Positions 23,250 to 36,067 of a stretch of DNA of 64,000 nucleotides are shown here, in pieces. This DNA comes from Margaritifera margaritifera (lineage: Eukaryota > Mollusca > Bivalvia > Unionida > Margaritiferidae), in NCBI GenBank assembly GCA_029931535.1, contig JAQPZY010001554.1, forward strand, positions 1,364,001 to 1,428,000, given 5' to 3'. Made by a program: the position numbers and the translations under genes. How positions within the stretch are numbered: position 1 is the stretch's first letter; each line of letters begins with the position of its first letter. The notes beneath the pieces are model-generated. The model did not search any database and was not told where the DNA came from. It saw only the letters and a program-made list of their open reading frames with translations.

Positions 23250-23760
23250 ATTTTTAAAGTTCTGAATATTTTGCTATAACTTTATTGTTTCATTGAACCT
23301 ACACATGTATTTAATGCCGATCGATAGACATAATATCGTTCTATAAAATGATTCAGGTATATGCGTGTGACCTAACTTAAGTAAATGACTGTAATTTTAA
23401 AATGTCGGAGAAGGAGAACAATTCTGCTACTGTGTAAAGAGCATACTTGAAAATCCGGGCGTTTTGAATGCATTCTCTGACAAATATGAAGGCTGACTCG
23501 AATAAAGTTTAGTGATGTAATGCTCTGTCGTGTCGCACAATTATGAGATGGTTTACTCGTGTTAAAGATGGTCGCGAATCTATGGAAGGTAGCCGCCTAT
23601 ATTCTGGAAAACCGTTTTCTGAGAGTGTCTGCTGTGAAGAGAACAACTGAGATCTGAGATGCTCGATCCACAGGGAAGATACTTCTTTTATCACAGGCAT
23701 TAATTCGTCAGCTTTTTTTTTTTGTTTTTTTTTTGTTTTTTTTAAATATACTGAAAATTT
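23250..23760 (+). pseudogene. Mariner-type transposon copy M2, 5' half
   Basis: After the 5' non-coding region, the frame starts with MSEKENNSATV at 23404 and is interrupted by stops. It continues to the helix-turn-helix end RWFTRVKDGRE and the linker with SFITGINSSAF near 23690-23715, where a poly-T tract begins. This is the DNA-binding half of a mariner-family transposase; the catalytic domain is missing or replaced. The wording matches M3 closely. Confidence 0.8.
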
Positions 23761-24261
23761 ATTTTGAAGCTCACAAAGGTTTGTGCAAGATACGTCCAGC
23801 ATTTGTTGACAGCTGATCAAAAACAGACTCAGGTTGAAATCATAGAGCAGATCTTCTGTTAGTAAGGTAACCATTTGATGCGGGGTATTGCTATTGAACA
23901 CCTCTCCTGGAATTTATAGACTTTTTAAGTACAAGACTCCGACTTTTATATGAAATTTAACTGATAGAACTCGTACGTCGGTCCAACCAAATGAAACATT
24001 TCAAATTTGAAGGTATATTTTATTTTATCAAAGTTATGTGCCGCAAATTTAGAAATTGATAGACTTGGTAGATGGGTTTCATAAGCCTGTCTAAGTTTCG
24101 ATATTATGACTGAATCAGTCATGATTTGGTCCCACCATTTTGATTTTCTCTTATTTAAATATTTAATTTGAGATAACAATATCATAATGTTTTATTTGCA
24201 TTACCATTATATTAGACCTATTGAATATAACGCCGATGATATATATTTCAACTTTAAGAAT

Positions 24262-24332
<71 letters not shown>

Positions 24333-25454
24333 CCTACCCCGACAATGTTTACTGTACTAATCTCTTCATTTTCGTTTGAAAACAGCCATTAATTTGACAG
24401 AATACACAATTTGGGACATTATTTGTACAAGATAAATTTGTAAAATGTTGCTGTCCTAAAATTATTTTTAATTTCGTAACTTCTTTTTAGAGATGTTGTA
24501 ATGCAGCCGTCATTCGCATTGGCGCAAAATGAAGAAAAAAATAAATGCAAATCGACTGTTTTTGCCTTAAAAATAAATCATTTAAATAAATCTACGGTTT
24601 TTTTTGTGTTTCTTTTTTTTTTTTTTTGTTTGTTTGTTTTAGTAGACATAAAGGAATTATTTCACTCGTGAAATGGAAACATTAAGCATTGTCACTCTTG
24701 GGTTCGTCACTCGTGACAATACAATGCTTCCCACTTCACTCGTGAAATATTTCCTTATATCATCTCAAAAAATGTGGATATTCTCTATATATCTACTCAA
24801 AAAACGTAGATATCCTCTGTATATCCGATTGATTTCCGTTGTAAAATCCGCATTTTCAGTAGAGAAAGGAAATACCTAAACCCAAATATTTATTTATTGA
24901 CTTAATTATTTACTTAACAGAATCGATATACTCACACAAATTGATTAAAATTACTCTCTACGTTTGCTTTAAACTTCGTAAGTCTCCGCTGAGGTAGCGT
25001 ATAGATGAAAATCGCGCAAAACGCGTAATTTATTAACATTTATTAATATAGTCATGATTAAATGTTTATATTTTACCATTTTTTTCCAGGTGTGCTTAAT
25101 AAATTTATACATTTCTGTCGTTTTTGTGATCCTAGGATCATCTTCTGAAGAGCAAAGAAGAACAATCATCTTTATTCTTAACATGGAGCGCATTTACAGC
25201 CCAGCCTAATTCGTTCACATTATGTCATGATTAGCCTTTATTACCACTTGACAAAATATCGCAGTGGACGACGCATGCGCTCAAAGTTAAATATCGTCTA
25301 AATGGGTATATTTCTGGCTAAAATTGTGTCATCACGTCGGCGCTTGCCTATGACGTCACAGGGGTATTCTTATCGGTATTGTAACATTTTATGATAGAGA
25401 TCAGTCTATCTATGGAAAAACATTAACCTGTTTTAAAGGCCGTTTAGAGGGTAA
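23761..25454. other. Non-coding: duplicated 350-bp segment, TA tract, AT-rich DNA
   Basis: The part 23925-24270 repeats 21372-21720 (both include gccgcaaatttagaaatt and ttggtagatgg). A TA microsatellite follows at 24264-24331, then T-runs at 24600-24640. No gene is supported. Confidence 0.6.
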
Positions 25455-28400
25455 AGCGAATCTAGTCCCACTAGGACTCATATCTTTACATGAAACGAAG
25501 GAGGCATGGAAGGACCTCCTGAATAGAACCCTTGTAACCTGTATTTACTAGGTAACTAATAGCAACCAGTTTAAAACATAATTATGAAAGTGATATGGAT
25601 GTCTAAAGGAGACATTTTAATATAAACAATTTCGAAAATTAAGATTTCATCAAACCCTCTTGAAAACTTTTAGAGATGCATAAGTTTTGAAATATAAAAG
25701 TGAGAAAGCATCCATTCAGCTATTTAAGATTCATTGATTCTGATCATGTCGTATAAGATGTCTAAAGTTTAATGGTCTCTTTCAGCGCATAATAATGGTA
25801 ATGGTGTAAGACTGAAGAACAATCCTAACGAAGACACAGAAACACATTAACATAGTTATTTTTAGAAGCATTGAAAATTGCCCTTTCAAAGATTTACTAA
25901 CAAGATGAATGTCTTAGAAATTCCACAATATATCTGACGTACCATATACATATGTCACTAGACACTTTTAAATGTTCTTTATTCAAAGAATATACTCAAA
26001 GATTGAAATGTGTCAAGTTCAGCTCCGCAGAATCCCCAAATTTAAATTTGGAAAATCAAAATATGAACCCTTATTAGTAATATGAACTGCATGAATTTAT
26101 TCTCATTTACAAATGTGTCTGAAAATGAATGTGAATTTGCATCTATATTTTTCCCATAACAGGTAAAGCAAGTGTCGTATGTTTTATTTAAGAACATTCA
26201 TCATATTTTAAATAAAGACATGCAAATCAGGAAAAGGCATTAGTTGTGAGACGAGTTACATTCCCTGAACCGAAAAAATTTAAATCCTCAAAATTCAAAA
26301 CATGTCGACTGATTGTGATACAATTTGACTGTCGCTTAGGTTAAGGTCGTCTCCTTTATTTCCTAATGTTCTATCCACAATTCAATGTCACTTCAATAGA
26401 TATTAATGTCATTACGGACTGGTTGGAAAATGGATCCATGTCTTAGCCTTGAACGCAATCATCAAGCAACACACATGCATGTTTCTCTTCATCCAATTAC
26501 GTAGAATTCGGTAAATTGGAATTTATTCATGACAAAAATCTATAACTTGATATATAACAGTCACATATTACGTCAACCCCACCCCCACCCCCGGTAAATC
26601 CTATGAAGAGGAAGGCAAATTTGGCCACTGTTGTTTAAAATTATATTTTAGTTCGCTGAGTTCGGTTAAACACGGACCATTTACGATATCCAGATTCGTG
26701 GAAACTATTTAGAAACGTGAACGTACTCTGTCACCCTGCACTTGTTAACACATGAAGAGCAACGTAAACTTGATTAGTGGTAATATTAGACGCATCCTGT
26801 TTAAATGTAATCTACTAATAATCTTAACACGGGTGTCAGACGTGTTTTATTGGGACCATACATCGATATAAACCAATCCCTTAGATAACAATGCAACAAT
26901 TGAAATCGAATCAAACAGTGGTTAAGAAAGTTTTGAAATATTTATCTTAAAATATTCAAGGGAGATAGCATATGTTCAGCTATATAACTGGATGAGCTTG
27001 TTCATATAATTTTCTAAAGTCTAATTGTCTCTTCTAACACAAATATTGTAATTTTTGCTGCAAGCTTGAGGTAAAATTCTGCAGAAGATTCTGCAATACA
27101 ATTGAATGACATGATTTGATTATACAAAGGTTTTTAAATCTATGCAATCGAACTCGAGCACTTTTCATGTTCTCAACATTTGGAAAAGTGTGAATCTTAT
27201 TCTTTCTTTTATTTACCAAGCTTTAAACAACTGTAACCTTGCCACCAAATGGAAATGTCTAGTCTAGGTCTAGTGAACATAGTGTCAAACTTAGACATCT
27301 TTTGACTGCTATAAATACTATTTTAAGAATTAATTCACCAACGCACCAAACGAAAGCATTATCTTAAACACTTGCCGTATAAACTTGCTTATAAGTCAAA
27401 TCCAACTGCTAACTGCACAGACCCCGATCTATCGTCGCAAAATGCGCCGGCAGATCTGAGTCTATGTAGTTTGTTAGTAATAACTGTATAACAGACATAA
27501 TAGACCCTGATCTGCCGGCGCATTATGCGGCGGCAGATTAGGATCTATGTTGTTTGCAGTTGGACGCAACTTATAAGAGAGCACATACGATAAATATCAA
27601 GTCAACATATGATTGACATTCCAGACGGAAGTATTATAACAAACACTTAACGTTTTAAACAACTTCGACAAAATTTAGTTTCCTCTTCAGTCTTTACTCC
27701 TTGTTTTGATGTAGAATGTAATATATTCCAACTGAGCAAATTTTTCTAATTGGTTCAAAAGAAGCATAAACGTGTGCTGCTTGATAATTGCATGCAAGGG
27801 TAAAACATACATCAATATTCAGATCTACATCTAAGCACCTTACTTTTATTAAAGTGACGCTGGATTTTGATAAAACCCAAATAAAATAAAATAAAATAAA
27901 ATAAAATAAAATATCAAATAAAGGAGACTATCTTTATATAAACGACAGTAAATATAATCAAATCAGTCGTGATATTTTGAGTCTCAAAATAATGCTTTTC
28001 TTGAATTTATGACTTCACAGATGGGGAAAAACAATTTAAAATATTTTGAATATTCTTTAGCGACACTTTTTTCTGTTATTTTTAATATAATGGATGTAAA
28101 GTAACGTTTATTTTCAGATCAACACTTTTGTAAGCGAGAATGAAATAATGCAGTTTATATTACTAATAAATACAAGTTTAAGTTTCGGTATTCAAAAGTT
28201 AAATATGAATATTCTGGAGATCGGAACGAGACAAATGTCCAGCTTTGAGTATATTCTTTGAAGGCATAACATTTCAAACGTGTCTTGTTACATATGAATA
28301 TGGTACGTTAGACATAATGTAAAATCATTGAAAGTGCAGTTTTCAATGCTTCTTCAATTATTCCAGAAACTATGCAAATGTGTTTCGGTATCTTCCTTAG

Positions 28401-28785
28401 GATTTTCCTTCAGCCTTACCACAGTACCATCAATTTGCGTTGAAAGAAACCATTAAGCTTTACACCGATGCATAATTTCTTCTACGACATAATCAGAACT
28501 GATTAAATTGTAGGACGGATGTTATCTCTCCTTAATATTTCAAATTGTAAATATTTGACATTTTCTTAACGGATTTCGATGGAAATTTCACGGTTTGTTC
28601 ATATCAAGATGTCCTGTTTTATCTCTTTTGCGTCACTATTTAATTTAAAAAAAAAAATGTTTTGCTATTGGTTACCGACTGAATTTAGATTTTTAGAGTT
28701 CTATTTCAGAATGCCCCCCCCCCCCCCACACACACACACACACACATGTTTGATTTAAAGGTATAAATTCTACTGTAATTGCAAC
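25455..28785. repeat. Giant inverted-repeat element, copy 2 (about 3.3 kb)
   Basis: Starts gcgaatctagtcccactagg, the counterpart of gcgaacctagtcccttt at 15846, and runs colinearly with copy 1, including caaaattcaaaacatgtcgac, the hairpin core and the mirrored right arm ending in a poly-C/CA tract at 28713-28746. Insertions specific to this copy include a C-rich tract at 26576-26591 and an (aaaat)n-like tract at 27880-27912. Confidence 0.75.
27252..27590. repeat. Central hairpin of IR element, copy 2 (right arm truncated)
   Basis: Counterpart of 17586-18012. The inner arms again read gcgccggcagatct and gatctgccggcgc with a loop of about 45 bp. The right arm stops near 27590, before the ttgactgctataaa part that is present on the left arm, so this copy is asymmetric. 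Confidence 0.85.
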
Positions 28786-29195
28786 TGTTTTCACAGTCGG
28801 CGATTTGCCTGTCAATTGATTGAAAATCATTTTCCTTTGTTTTATCTATGGTCCCAATAAATCACGCTCCGCACCCGTGTTAAGAATGTTTTCAAGTGTC
28901 ATTTAAACATCATTGTTACCACTCGTCAAGTTTACTTTGTCATTCAAATGTTCAAAATTGCAATACGATAAGTTACTCTCACGTCTCCAAAAATTGTACG
29001 TTTTTTGAGAACGTATAATGATTTGTTTTTCAACACGACTAATCATATATGTCTCAAAGGTAAGTGTTTAATCGATACGTTTGATGTTATACAGGATACT
29101 CATTGGCTGTCTTATCAAATGAGTCAGAATTTTTGATGGAGTTTTACACAAAAGCTTTTGCAACTTTAAGAGCGAATACAATTTTAGTCACAAAT
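28786..29195 (+). repeat. Linker repeat, copy before M3
   Basis: Contains ctcgtcaagtttactttg, ctcacgtctccaaaaattgt and caaaggtaagtgtttaatcg, the same phrases as at 19171-19640. It leads into mariner copy M3. Confidence 0.65.
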
Positions 29196-30354
29196 AAGAG
29201 GGGTTTGACAAGTTCTAAATATTTTGTTATAACTTGTAATTCATTGAACCTAACAATAAATTTAATATTGATCGATAGAAAAAATAATGTTGTATAAAAT
29301 GATTTGCAACTGCGCGTGCAGCACACCGTACATCTCCAGATACATGCGTGTGACTGAAAATAGGTAAATGACTGACGTTAACATGTGGGAGAAGGAAAAG
29401 AATTATGCTACTGTGCAAAGAACATACTGTAAAATCCGAGAGCTTTTAGCGTATTCTCTGGCAGATATCAAGGCCGACTTGGGAAAAGTTTACTAATGCA
29501 ATTCTCCATCATTTCGTACACTTTTGAGGTGATTTCATAGTTTTAAAGATGGCCGCGAAGCTAGGGAAGGTGACCCGCGTTCTGTAAGACGGTTGTCTGA
29601 GATTGGTGAGCGGAAAGTAGCTACTGTGAAGACAACAATTGATGAAGATGCTAGATACACAATGGAAGATATTTCTTTTATCACGGGTATAAATTCGTCA
29701 TCTGTTTTTAAAATACTGAAGAATCATTTAAAGCTCTGAAACCTGAAAAGAGTGACCAGAGACGTTTAAATGAGATTGTCACATGTGATGAAACATCGAT
29801 TTTCTTTTTCGGAACCCGACTTAAGAGAAAACGAACAGAGACCACAAATCGTTCAATATAGTCGGACTGTCAAGATAGTTTTATACTCATTATTTTTTAT
29901 ACAAAAGGCTCGTTTGTCCAGGTACCTATGCCTGACTCTACTAGCGTCACTGGACATTTGTATGCCCCCAGAGTGTTGCCAAAAGTTGTGGAACGCTACA
30001 GAACTACCCGTCCTCTCACCGGTACCTGAGGTATCCATCTACTTCAGGACAACATCACAATTATTTATTAGTTAACATTAGATCAGTGCATTCCTCTCAA
30101 AGTACTACCCGTGCACCCTACACGCTTTCTCAGTCTGATTATTCCATTATTAAATGTAATTTTGTATTCATTTTTGGTATGTTGTTCATACACTGGAAAC
30201 CTGTACTTCCAACGCATGGCGGCTTTCACCGATTCAGCCAACACTCGCTTGGAGCTAATCAGCGCTTTATGGAGGATGTGGCAACGTTTGGATGCTGTGC
30301 TCATTCAGAAAATCTTTCATGGCGCCGGATTTATGCGCCGGTGTTTGTTGTCAT
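29196..30354 (+). pseudogene. Mariner-type transposon copy M3, nearly full length, broken
   Basis: Broken plus-strand frames give the transposase in order. An N-terminal helix region starts at about 29387. DGREAREGDPRS lies near 29552. VKTTIDEDARYTMEDIS and GINSSSVFKILK lie at 29618-29720. The first catalytic block is altered to VTCDET near 29780, FFFG follows, and LLQDN near 30040 is the second catalytic block. A C-terminal helical region resembling the family follows at 30180-30350. Stops and shifts prevent expression. The third catalytic aspartate is not evident. The 5' end near 29196 mirrors the 5' end of M4 at 31171. Confidence 0.82.
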
Positions 30355-31171
30355 GTCAGTAGATGGGTACCTCAGGTACCGTTGAGCGGATGGGTGGTTC
30401 AGTAGTGTTCCACAACCTTTGGCAACACTTTTACATCGAAAAATAATAATACGTCTAGCGATTTGTGGCCTCAGCTCGCTTGTTCTAACCCAAACTGTAT
30501 TATTTTCTCTTGAGTCCGGTTAAAAAAAGGAAACCAATGTTTCATCACCTGTGACAATCTTATTCAAACGTCTCTGGCCACTCTTTTCATAGTTAGCGAG
30601 TAGCTGTTTTGACGATTTCAATTCAAGTCTGTGTTTAATCACCCGTCAACAAATGCAGGACCAACAACCTTTCTGAGCTTCAAATAATTTTTCAATACAT
30701 TAAAAACAGCTGACGAATTAATGCCCATGATAGAGAGAAATATCTTCCACTGTGTATCGAGCATCTGCATCAATTGCTGCCTTCATAGCAGCCACTTCCT
30801 GCTCACGAATCGCAGACAATAGTCTTCCAGAACGTGGGCCATCTTCTATTGGTTCGTGGCCATCTTTAAATCTTTAGCGAAGTCGGCCTTGATATTAGCC
30901 GTAGAGCACACTAAATAGCACATAGATTTTAAAGTATGTTCTTTGCTTAGTAGCATAAATGTTCTCCTTCTTCGACATTTTTACGTCACTGTCATCAACC
31001 TATGTTACGTCACACACACATATTCACAGGTGCCAGGAGTGCTGCATGTACAGATACAAATCATTTTATAGAACGTTATTTTGTCTATCGATCGGCATTC
31101 AATTTATTGCCAGGCTCGAAGAAACAAAAAAGTTATTACAAAATATTAAACACTTTTTAAATACCCCTTGT
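30355..31171 (-). pseudogene. Mariner-type copy M4, inverted against M3 (snap-back)
   Basis: Read on the minus strand, this carries the same 5' region, N-terminal helices, DGHEPIEDGPRSGR, an altered EDISLYHGH-type segment and the GDET block, down to the position of the second catalytic block near 30355. It shares ggtacctgaggta with M3 (30011 and 30371, opposite strands). M3 and M4 thus form arms of about 820 bp around a loop of about 310 bp (30046-30354). The transposase is broken. Confidence 0.85.
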
Positions 31172-33044
31172 ATGTTCTATTGGCTGGTTGATCACGCCAA
31201 AAGACAATTTCCCAAGCGTGAAAATCTCTGGATCTCGTTATGCCGTTTCAAATAGCTGATGTAGGAGATGTTGTAGATTCAACAAAGGTGAACTTTACGG
31301 AGCTAAACAAAGAAACAGAACTTAAGGTAACTATATTACGATCCTGAAAGTCCAATGGCTTACACAAAATCAATAAATTGTGGGAACAATCAAAGGCGAC
31401 AAACAGAAAATAAAATATGATGAATTGACAAAATTGTTAACCAAACAATCTACATATACATTGCACAAGCAGGCTAGAAAATGATTTCCCTACACAAGGG
31501 CAGCGTGTAAAATTGCCGCCAGCCCGCCGGTCCAATGCGAGCTAATTTTATGACGGACTGGAGCAACAACAAAAAAATGGCCAGTCCGTCTGGACAGTTG
31601 GATATTTAGGTATATCGACTAAATTTAAACGACAAATTGTATATTTTATCATATTAAAAGAAATAATAGAAACTATGTGAAACAAAATAACGGAGAATTG
31701 TTACTGATGATCACTCGCGAATTTAGGGCATAACCATCAGATCTGCTGAGTGAGATGAGAAGGAAAATAACTCGCGTACAATCTGCGTACAATCGACGCT
31801 AGCAACTCCAGTTATAAACTCTTCTGCATCTATGCGATGTGCGATGACACATGGTACTTCCGATTCCCAATGTCAACATTGGGTGGTATTTGAATGCCTC
31901 GAAACCACCAGAGGCTAAAAATACCCAAGCAGCCGAGGATAAAGAGCTATTCAAAAAGAATACGACACTAACAAACTAAAACAATGTTCTAAAAATAGTT
32001 GGATTACAGAATTCCCTTTGATTATCTATGAACCCCTCAACAATAAGATCTATTGCAAACCATGTCAAAAACGTTAACAAGCAATATACTACTGGCACTC
32101 TTGGACCTAGTTCTGAGGCTATCATTGATGACAAACACGGACACTTGATCCTGAAAGAAAAAATAAATTTGATTTGAATTTTAATTTAAACTGTTCTTAT
32201 TTTTTGGGTATTCGTTGTTCATATACAGAACGCCCAATAATTGGATTCACTCCGAAGTAGACCGGAAGTGTAGTCTTCGAGAACCGTGATATTGTGCGCA
32301 AGACACGAAGTAACGGATAAACTTCACGTACAAGTGGCCATTCAAAATCAGTAAGGATCTTAATTGGTAAATGGGGGAAAGGTTTAAAATGTCTTCTTAA
32401 GGGTGGTGGAAGCTATGAGTGACTAATTAATGCGCAGATATTATGGGAAAATTAGAACGGAGTCATCGAGATGTCAGATTGTGAACTCCGAGGGTTAGTT
32501 GCCTTGTGTTAATTGGGAGTAGGAGAGGGTGTTATCATTAGTTTCCCCCTGTCGACTGATAAAATCAAGTGCCTGTGATGACAAGTCAATGGATGAGAAT
32601 CCTGATTTTCATTCTATTGTTCAGATTGGTTATTAATAGAAGCATCAGATTCTGATGCCCCTTCCCTAGATGAGGTATGTATAGATCTGGATCATCTAGA
32701 CAGTTGACTCCATTGACCTAGTCAATAAACAGTATTCATATTATGATGAATTTAATAACATTTAATCGATTTTATATATGATCAGATACTATATACATCT
32801 TAATTTCTGATTTTCTTTATTTTTTTATTTTTCTAGTTTTTATTACATAGATAATATTACTAATGGCTGATATTCTTGTATGCCTGCATTTGCAATTGAG
32901 TCACTGAATACATTTCGTCTTCTTGTATGATGAAATGTAGGACAAGTTGGTTATGGACAGGACCAGTAGCATTTTTAGGTAACTGGTCCTGTGGGGTTGC
33001 AGGATGTTTCGGCGAGTTTCACACACTGCACAAGGGTATATGTA
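31172..33044. other. No supported gene; one short hairpin
   Basis: The only clear structure is a perfect 10-bp stem, gacggactgg at 31552-31561 and ccagtccgtc at 31581-31590, with a 19-base loop. Other sequence is AT-rich and unassigned. Short frames here do not resemble proteins I know. Confidence 0.5.
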
Positions 33045-33540
33045 AATCACGCGATGATCAGTGGCAACCGTACATGGATTCAAATACATCCTGACCGTGA
33101 TAGATGTCTTTCTAAAATACACATGGGTTCAGAGAGTTAGAAAAAAGCATGGAAGAAGACATACACGATGCTTTCACAAACGTCTTAAAATAGAAAACGT
33201 TAAACGAATCGTTTTGATAGAGTTTTACAACAAAAGATGCAAAGACAACAAAGAATACCTTTCAACTTACTCAAATATAAGTTATCAGTAGTGGAAAGAT
33301 TTAACAAAATACTAAAAACTAAAATGTGGAAGTTTTTCACGCAAAACGAAACCAGAATGCGTTGACATTTTACAAAAGTTATCAAGTGATACAACAATAC
33401 TCGTCACACATCAAAAGACATGACTCCAGCTGAAGTGAACTTGGAAAACTAGGTTTAAAGTATGGATCGATCAATTCAGTAATCTGACAATTGATACATG
33501 TGTAACTTAACAATTCAAAATTGGTGAAACAGTTAGAATT
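33045..33540 (+). pseudogene. Integrase relic (Polinton/Ginger-like rve core)
   Basis: The plus-strand frame at 33061 gives HGFKYILTVIDVFLKYTWVQ, the strand and helix around the first catalytic aspartate of an rve integrase. After degraded sequence, VVERFNKILKTKMWKFF at about 33283-33334 supplies the helix with the catalytic glutamate. Later pieces read TPAEVN and, near 33510-33540, FKIGETVRI, the start of the C-terminal SH3-like domain. The second aspartate region is damaged. It is unlike the integrase at 47817, so it comes from another element, possibly the lineage of P3. No other genes of that element are attached. Confidence 0.78.
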
Positions 33541-33559
33541 TTCCAATGCAATACAATTT

Positions 33560-34205
33560 CTGCAAAGGGTTATCTTTAATTTAAATAGTCTTTTTAGCTA
33601 TTTACAGTCTGCATATCGCCCTCGCCACGCACAAACTGCCGTTCTGAAAGTAGTCAACGACCTTTTGTCTGCTTTGGATAGTGGAAAGTTTAGTCCTCAC
33701 CCTCCTTGATTTTTCTGCAGCATTTGACACAATAGACCATGATATATTACTTTACCGTCTGCAGCATGTATGTGGCATTCAGGATACAACCTTACTATGG
33801 TTCACGTCATACTTAATCGACAGGACACAATTTCCAGCCCAGTTGATCTATTCTATATTTTGATGTTGTTCCACCGGGGTCTATTCTTGGACCCGTTCTC
33901 TTCATTCTATACACTCAGCCCCTCTGAAGTGTCATAGATCGTCATCCGGTGTCTCACCAGTTGTATGCTGATTACACCCAAATAAACAAATCTGGCCATC
34001 CAAGGCGTAGAAATGTGCATTGTGAAGTAATGGATGACATGTAACAAGCTGCAGATGAATGATGATAAAACTGAAGCGATTCTGATCACCACACAGACTT
34101 TTTCATTCCCATTCTATACCTCAAAAAGTAAGTATCAGTAACACCAGCATTAAATCAACACAATCAGTAAGAAAACTAGGTGTCACTATCGACAGTAATC
34201 TCTCA
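33560..34205 (+). pseudogene. CR1/L2-like LINE reverse transcriptase fragment
   Basis: Three linked plus-strand frames carry reverse transcriptase blocks: [20 protein letters not shown] (33605-33665), [18 protein letters not shown] with the first catalytic aspartate (33697-33750), [13 protein letters not shown], and a SILGPV turn near 33885. Next, QLYADYTQI near 33960 stands at the YADD catalytic box with the second aspartate changed to tyrosine. KLQMNDDKTEAIL and VRKLGVTIDSNLSY follow to 34205. At least two frameshifts occur. A poly-A run at 34210-34228 follows directly. Confidence 0.9.
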
Positions 34206-34456
34206 TATCAAAAAAAAAAAAAAAAAAATACAAAACAAAAATCTTAGTTGCAAACAGGACCAGCATCTTTTCGTAAACATGACTTTAGTTTGAATTTATT
34301 TTCTACATCAAAATTCATGTTTATAAAGGCTGCTTGAGACGACAAAATGCTATGCAGAGGCGAGTTAGGAATTCTTTTATTATATTCTGGTTTTTATATG
34401 TCCTCCTCTTTTAACCACACAATGTAGCCCAGAGTGTGATTATGTGCCCACACATA

Positions 34457-34708
34457 TTAATGACATTTCCATAATATTCTATAGATGCTGCCTTGACAAG
34501 TTGAAGTTGCGATGTTCTTTCCTTTCTTTCTAGTTTTATTTTCAATTTTCAGAAAGTATTTGGCATCACTTTGATATTGTTTTATATGTGGCCAAATCAA
34601 ATAAAGCCCACTGAAATCAAAGGCCAGTTTCTTAGTCAAGAGTGCATATTCCCGCCGCACTTCACGTGTAAGAATGAGTCTGAATGGATATTCAGATGAT
34701 TTAAACAC
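34457..34708 (-). CDS. Unknown 83-codon ORF shared by units A and C
   Basis: The frame begins MFKSSEYPFRLILTREVRRE and continues with KKLAFDFSGLYLIWP. The counterpart in unit C (57499-57795) is also open and differs at scattered residues. No family is recognised and there is no codon or promoter evidence for expression. The pair could be a relic of an exon or a chance frame in a repeat. Confidence 0.25.
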   Translation of the reverse strand: MFKSSEYPFRLILTREVRREYALLTKKLAFDFSGLYLIWPHIKQYQSDAKYFLKIENKTRKKGKNIATSTCQGSIYRILWKCH

Positions 34709-35290
34709 CGACAGTTTAACGTCTTTAAAACGACTTTTCTTGACGTTTAACGCATTGTTGTTTCTTTCTCAAATTTTATTTGGATACATTTTGCAGTACA
34801 AATTGAAGAGCTATTAAATTGTACACGGTCACTCGGCACTAATTTGGCAACATCATTTAAGGACTTAAGGAATAAGGTCTATTTAAGACAGCACCAGCTG
34901 ACTCAGTATCTGAAGTACCTATTTTTGATTCCACCATAGGATTGGCAAATATTATACAGATCTGGATTTGGGCGTTCCAGATGCGTCAGATGTCAGATAA
35001 CCAAATAGACTGTTCCATACTCTTTATCTAGTTTCCTCTTTGCCTCCTTCAACTGGAGTTATGTATATTGATATGTGACACCTATTACTGTAACCATAAA
35101 TTCGCTTTGGCAAAAAACGTCAGCCCATTTCCTGGTTTCGTTTTGAAATACTTCCAGCTTCTATTCTTCAGGGTTCTGTTAAACTTTTTCCACTAAATAT
35201 ACTTTCTTGTATGATTGAGTTAAAAGTATTCGATGTTTTCCTTTTCCAGATAATCATAAACTTTCTTGTAGTAAATGCCGGTCCTTATAT

Positions 35291-36067
35291 AGTTATGTAC
35301 GATGTTTATATAATATTATAAATATTTCAGGAAATTATAAATGTCTCTTGACGTTAATATTTGCTCAAACCTTAATGTTTTGTATCAAGTTTACATGTTT
35401 ACCTACTATCCTTGAATTAGGCTGTTTACTTAGTATCTGAGTTCAAGGACGGTTTTGGTAAACAAGTTGTTAATTCAGTTTGAGGTCAGGGTTAATTTTG
35501 TTTACAGATAGTACATACACCATATAATTTTCTAGAACATTTTGTCATGTGATCTATCTTTATATATGCCATATTTAGTGAACAGTTTCCAGTTCGGACC
35601 TTACCATCAGTCTATCAAGAGTCATTACAGTTGTAAAAAATCATTCCAAATTTAGAAAGAGGAATTATTTAAAATATTCACTGGATTATAAGTGCTCATA
35701 GACTTTTGGATTTGGGATTTTGAATTGATGATTTTGGGATTTATGTGAACTTTTTCAAAGATATTCTGGAATACTTCAATTTGACACATCAGCACATTAA
35801 AGACTACTGGCATATCGGCACATTAAAAACTATTGGTACATCAACACATTCAAGGGTACAATAATGTATTCGGAACATTTTATATTTAAGACTTGTGATT
35901 AAGACACTTAGGATTGTTGGATTATTTGGATTTTAATTCACGTTACTGTAAGAGGTTTTTTATTTTCATTTTAATTATCTAGAAATAAATTGCTTGTTAA
36001 TTTTTACTTGATTTGTTGGTGTCACTTTCTTTCTGTTACATTTTTCTTAGACCATAGAGTCGTAACA
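35291..36067 (+). mobile_element. Solo LTR (Gypsy-type by TSD length) in unit A
   Basis: The insertion is flanked by atat on both sides (35287-35290 and 36068-36071). Unit B has the empty site: its cccttatatatgttatgtg at 55210-55228 equals the two flanks joined with one atat. The right end reads ttctttctgttacattt then gtcgtaaca, matching the element at 42987-43856 on the other strand, as does ttggtacatcaacacatt. It has no internal coding region or second LTR, so it is a recombined solo LTR of about 777 bp. Confidence 0.85.
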
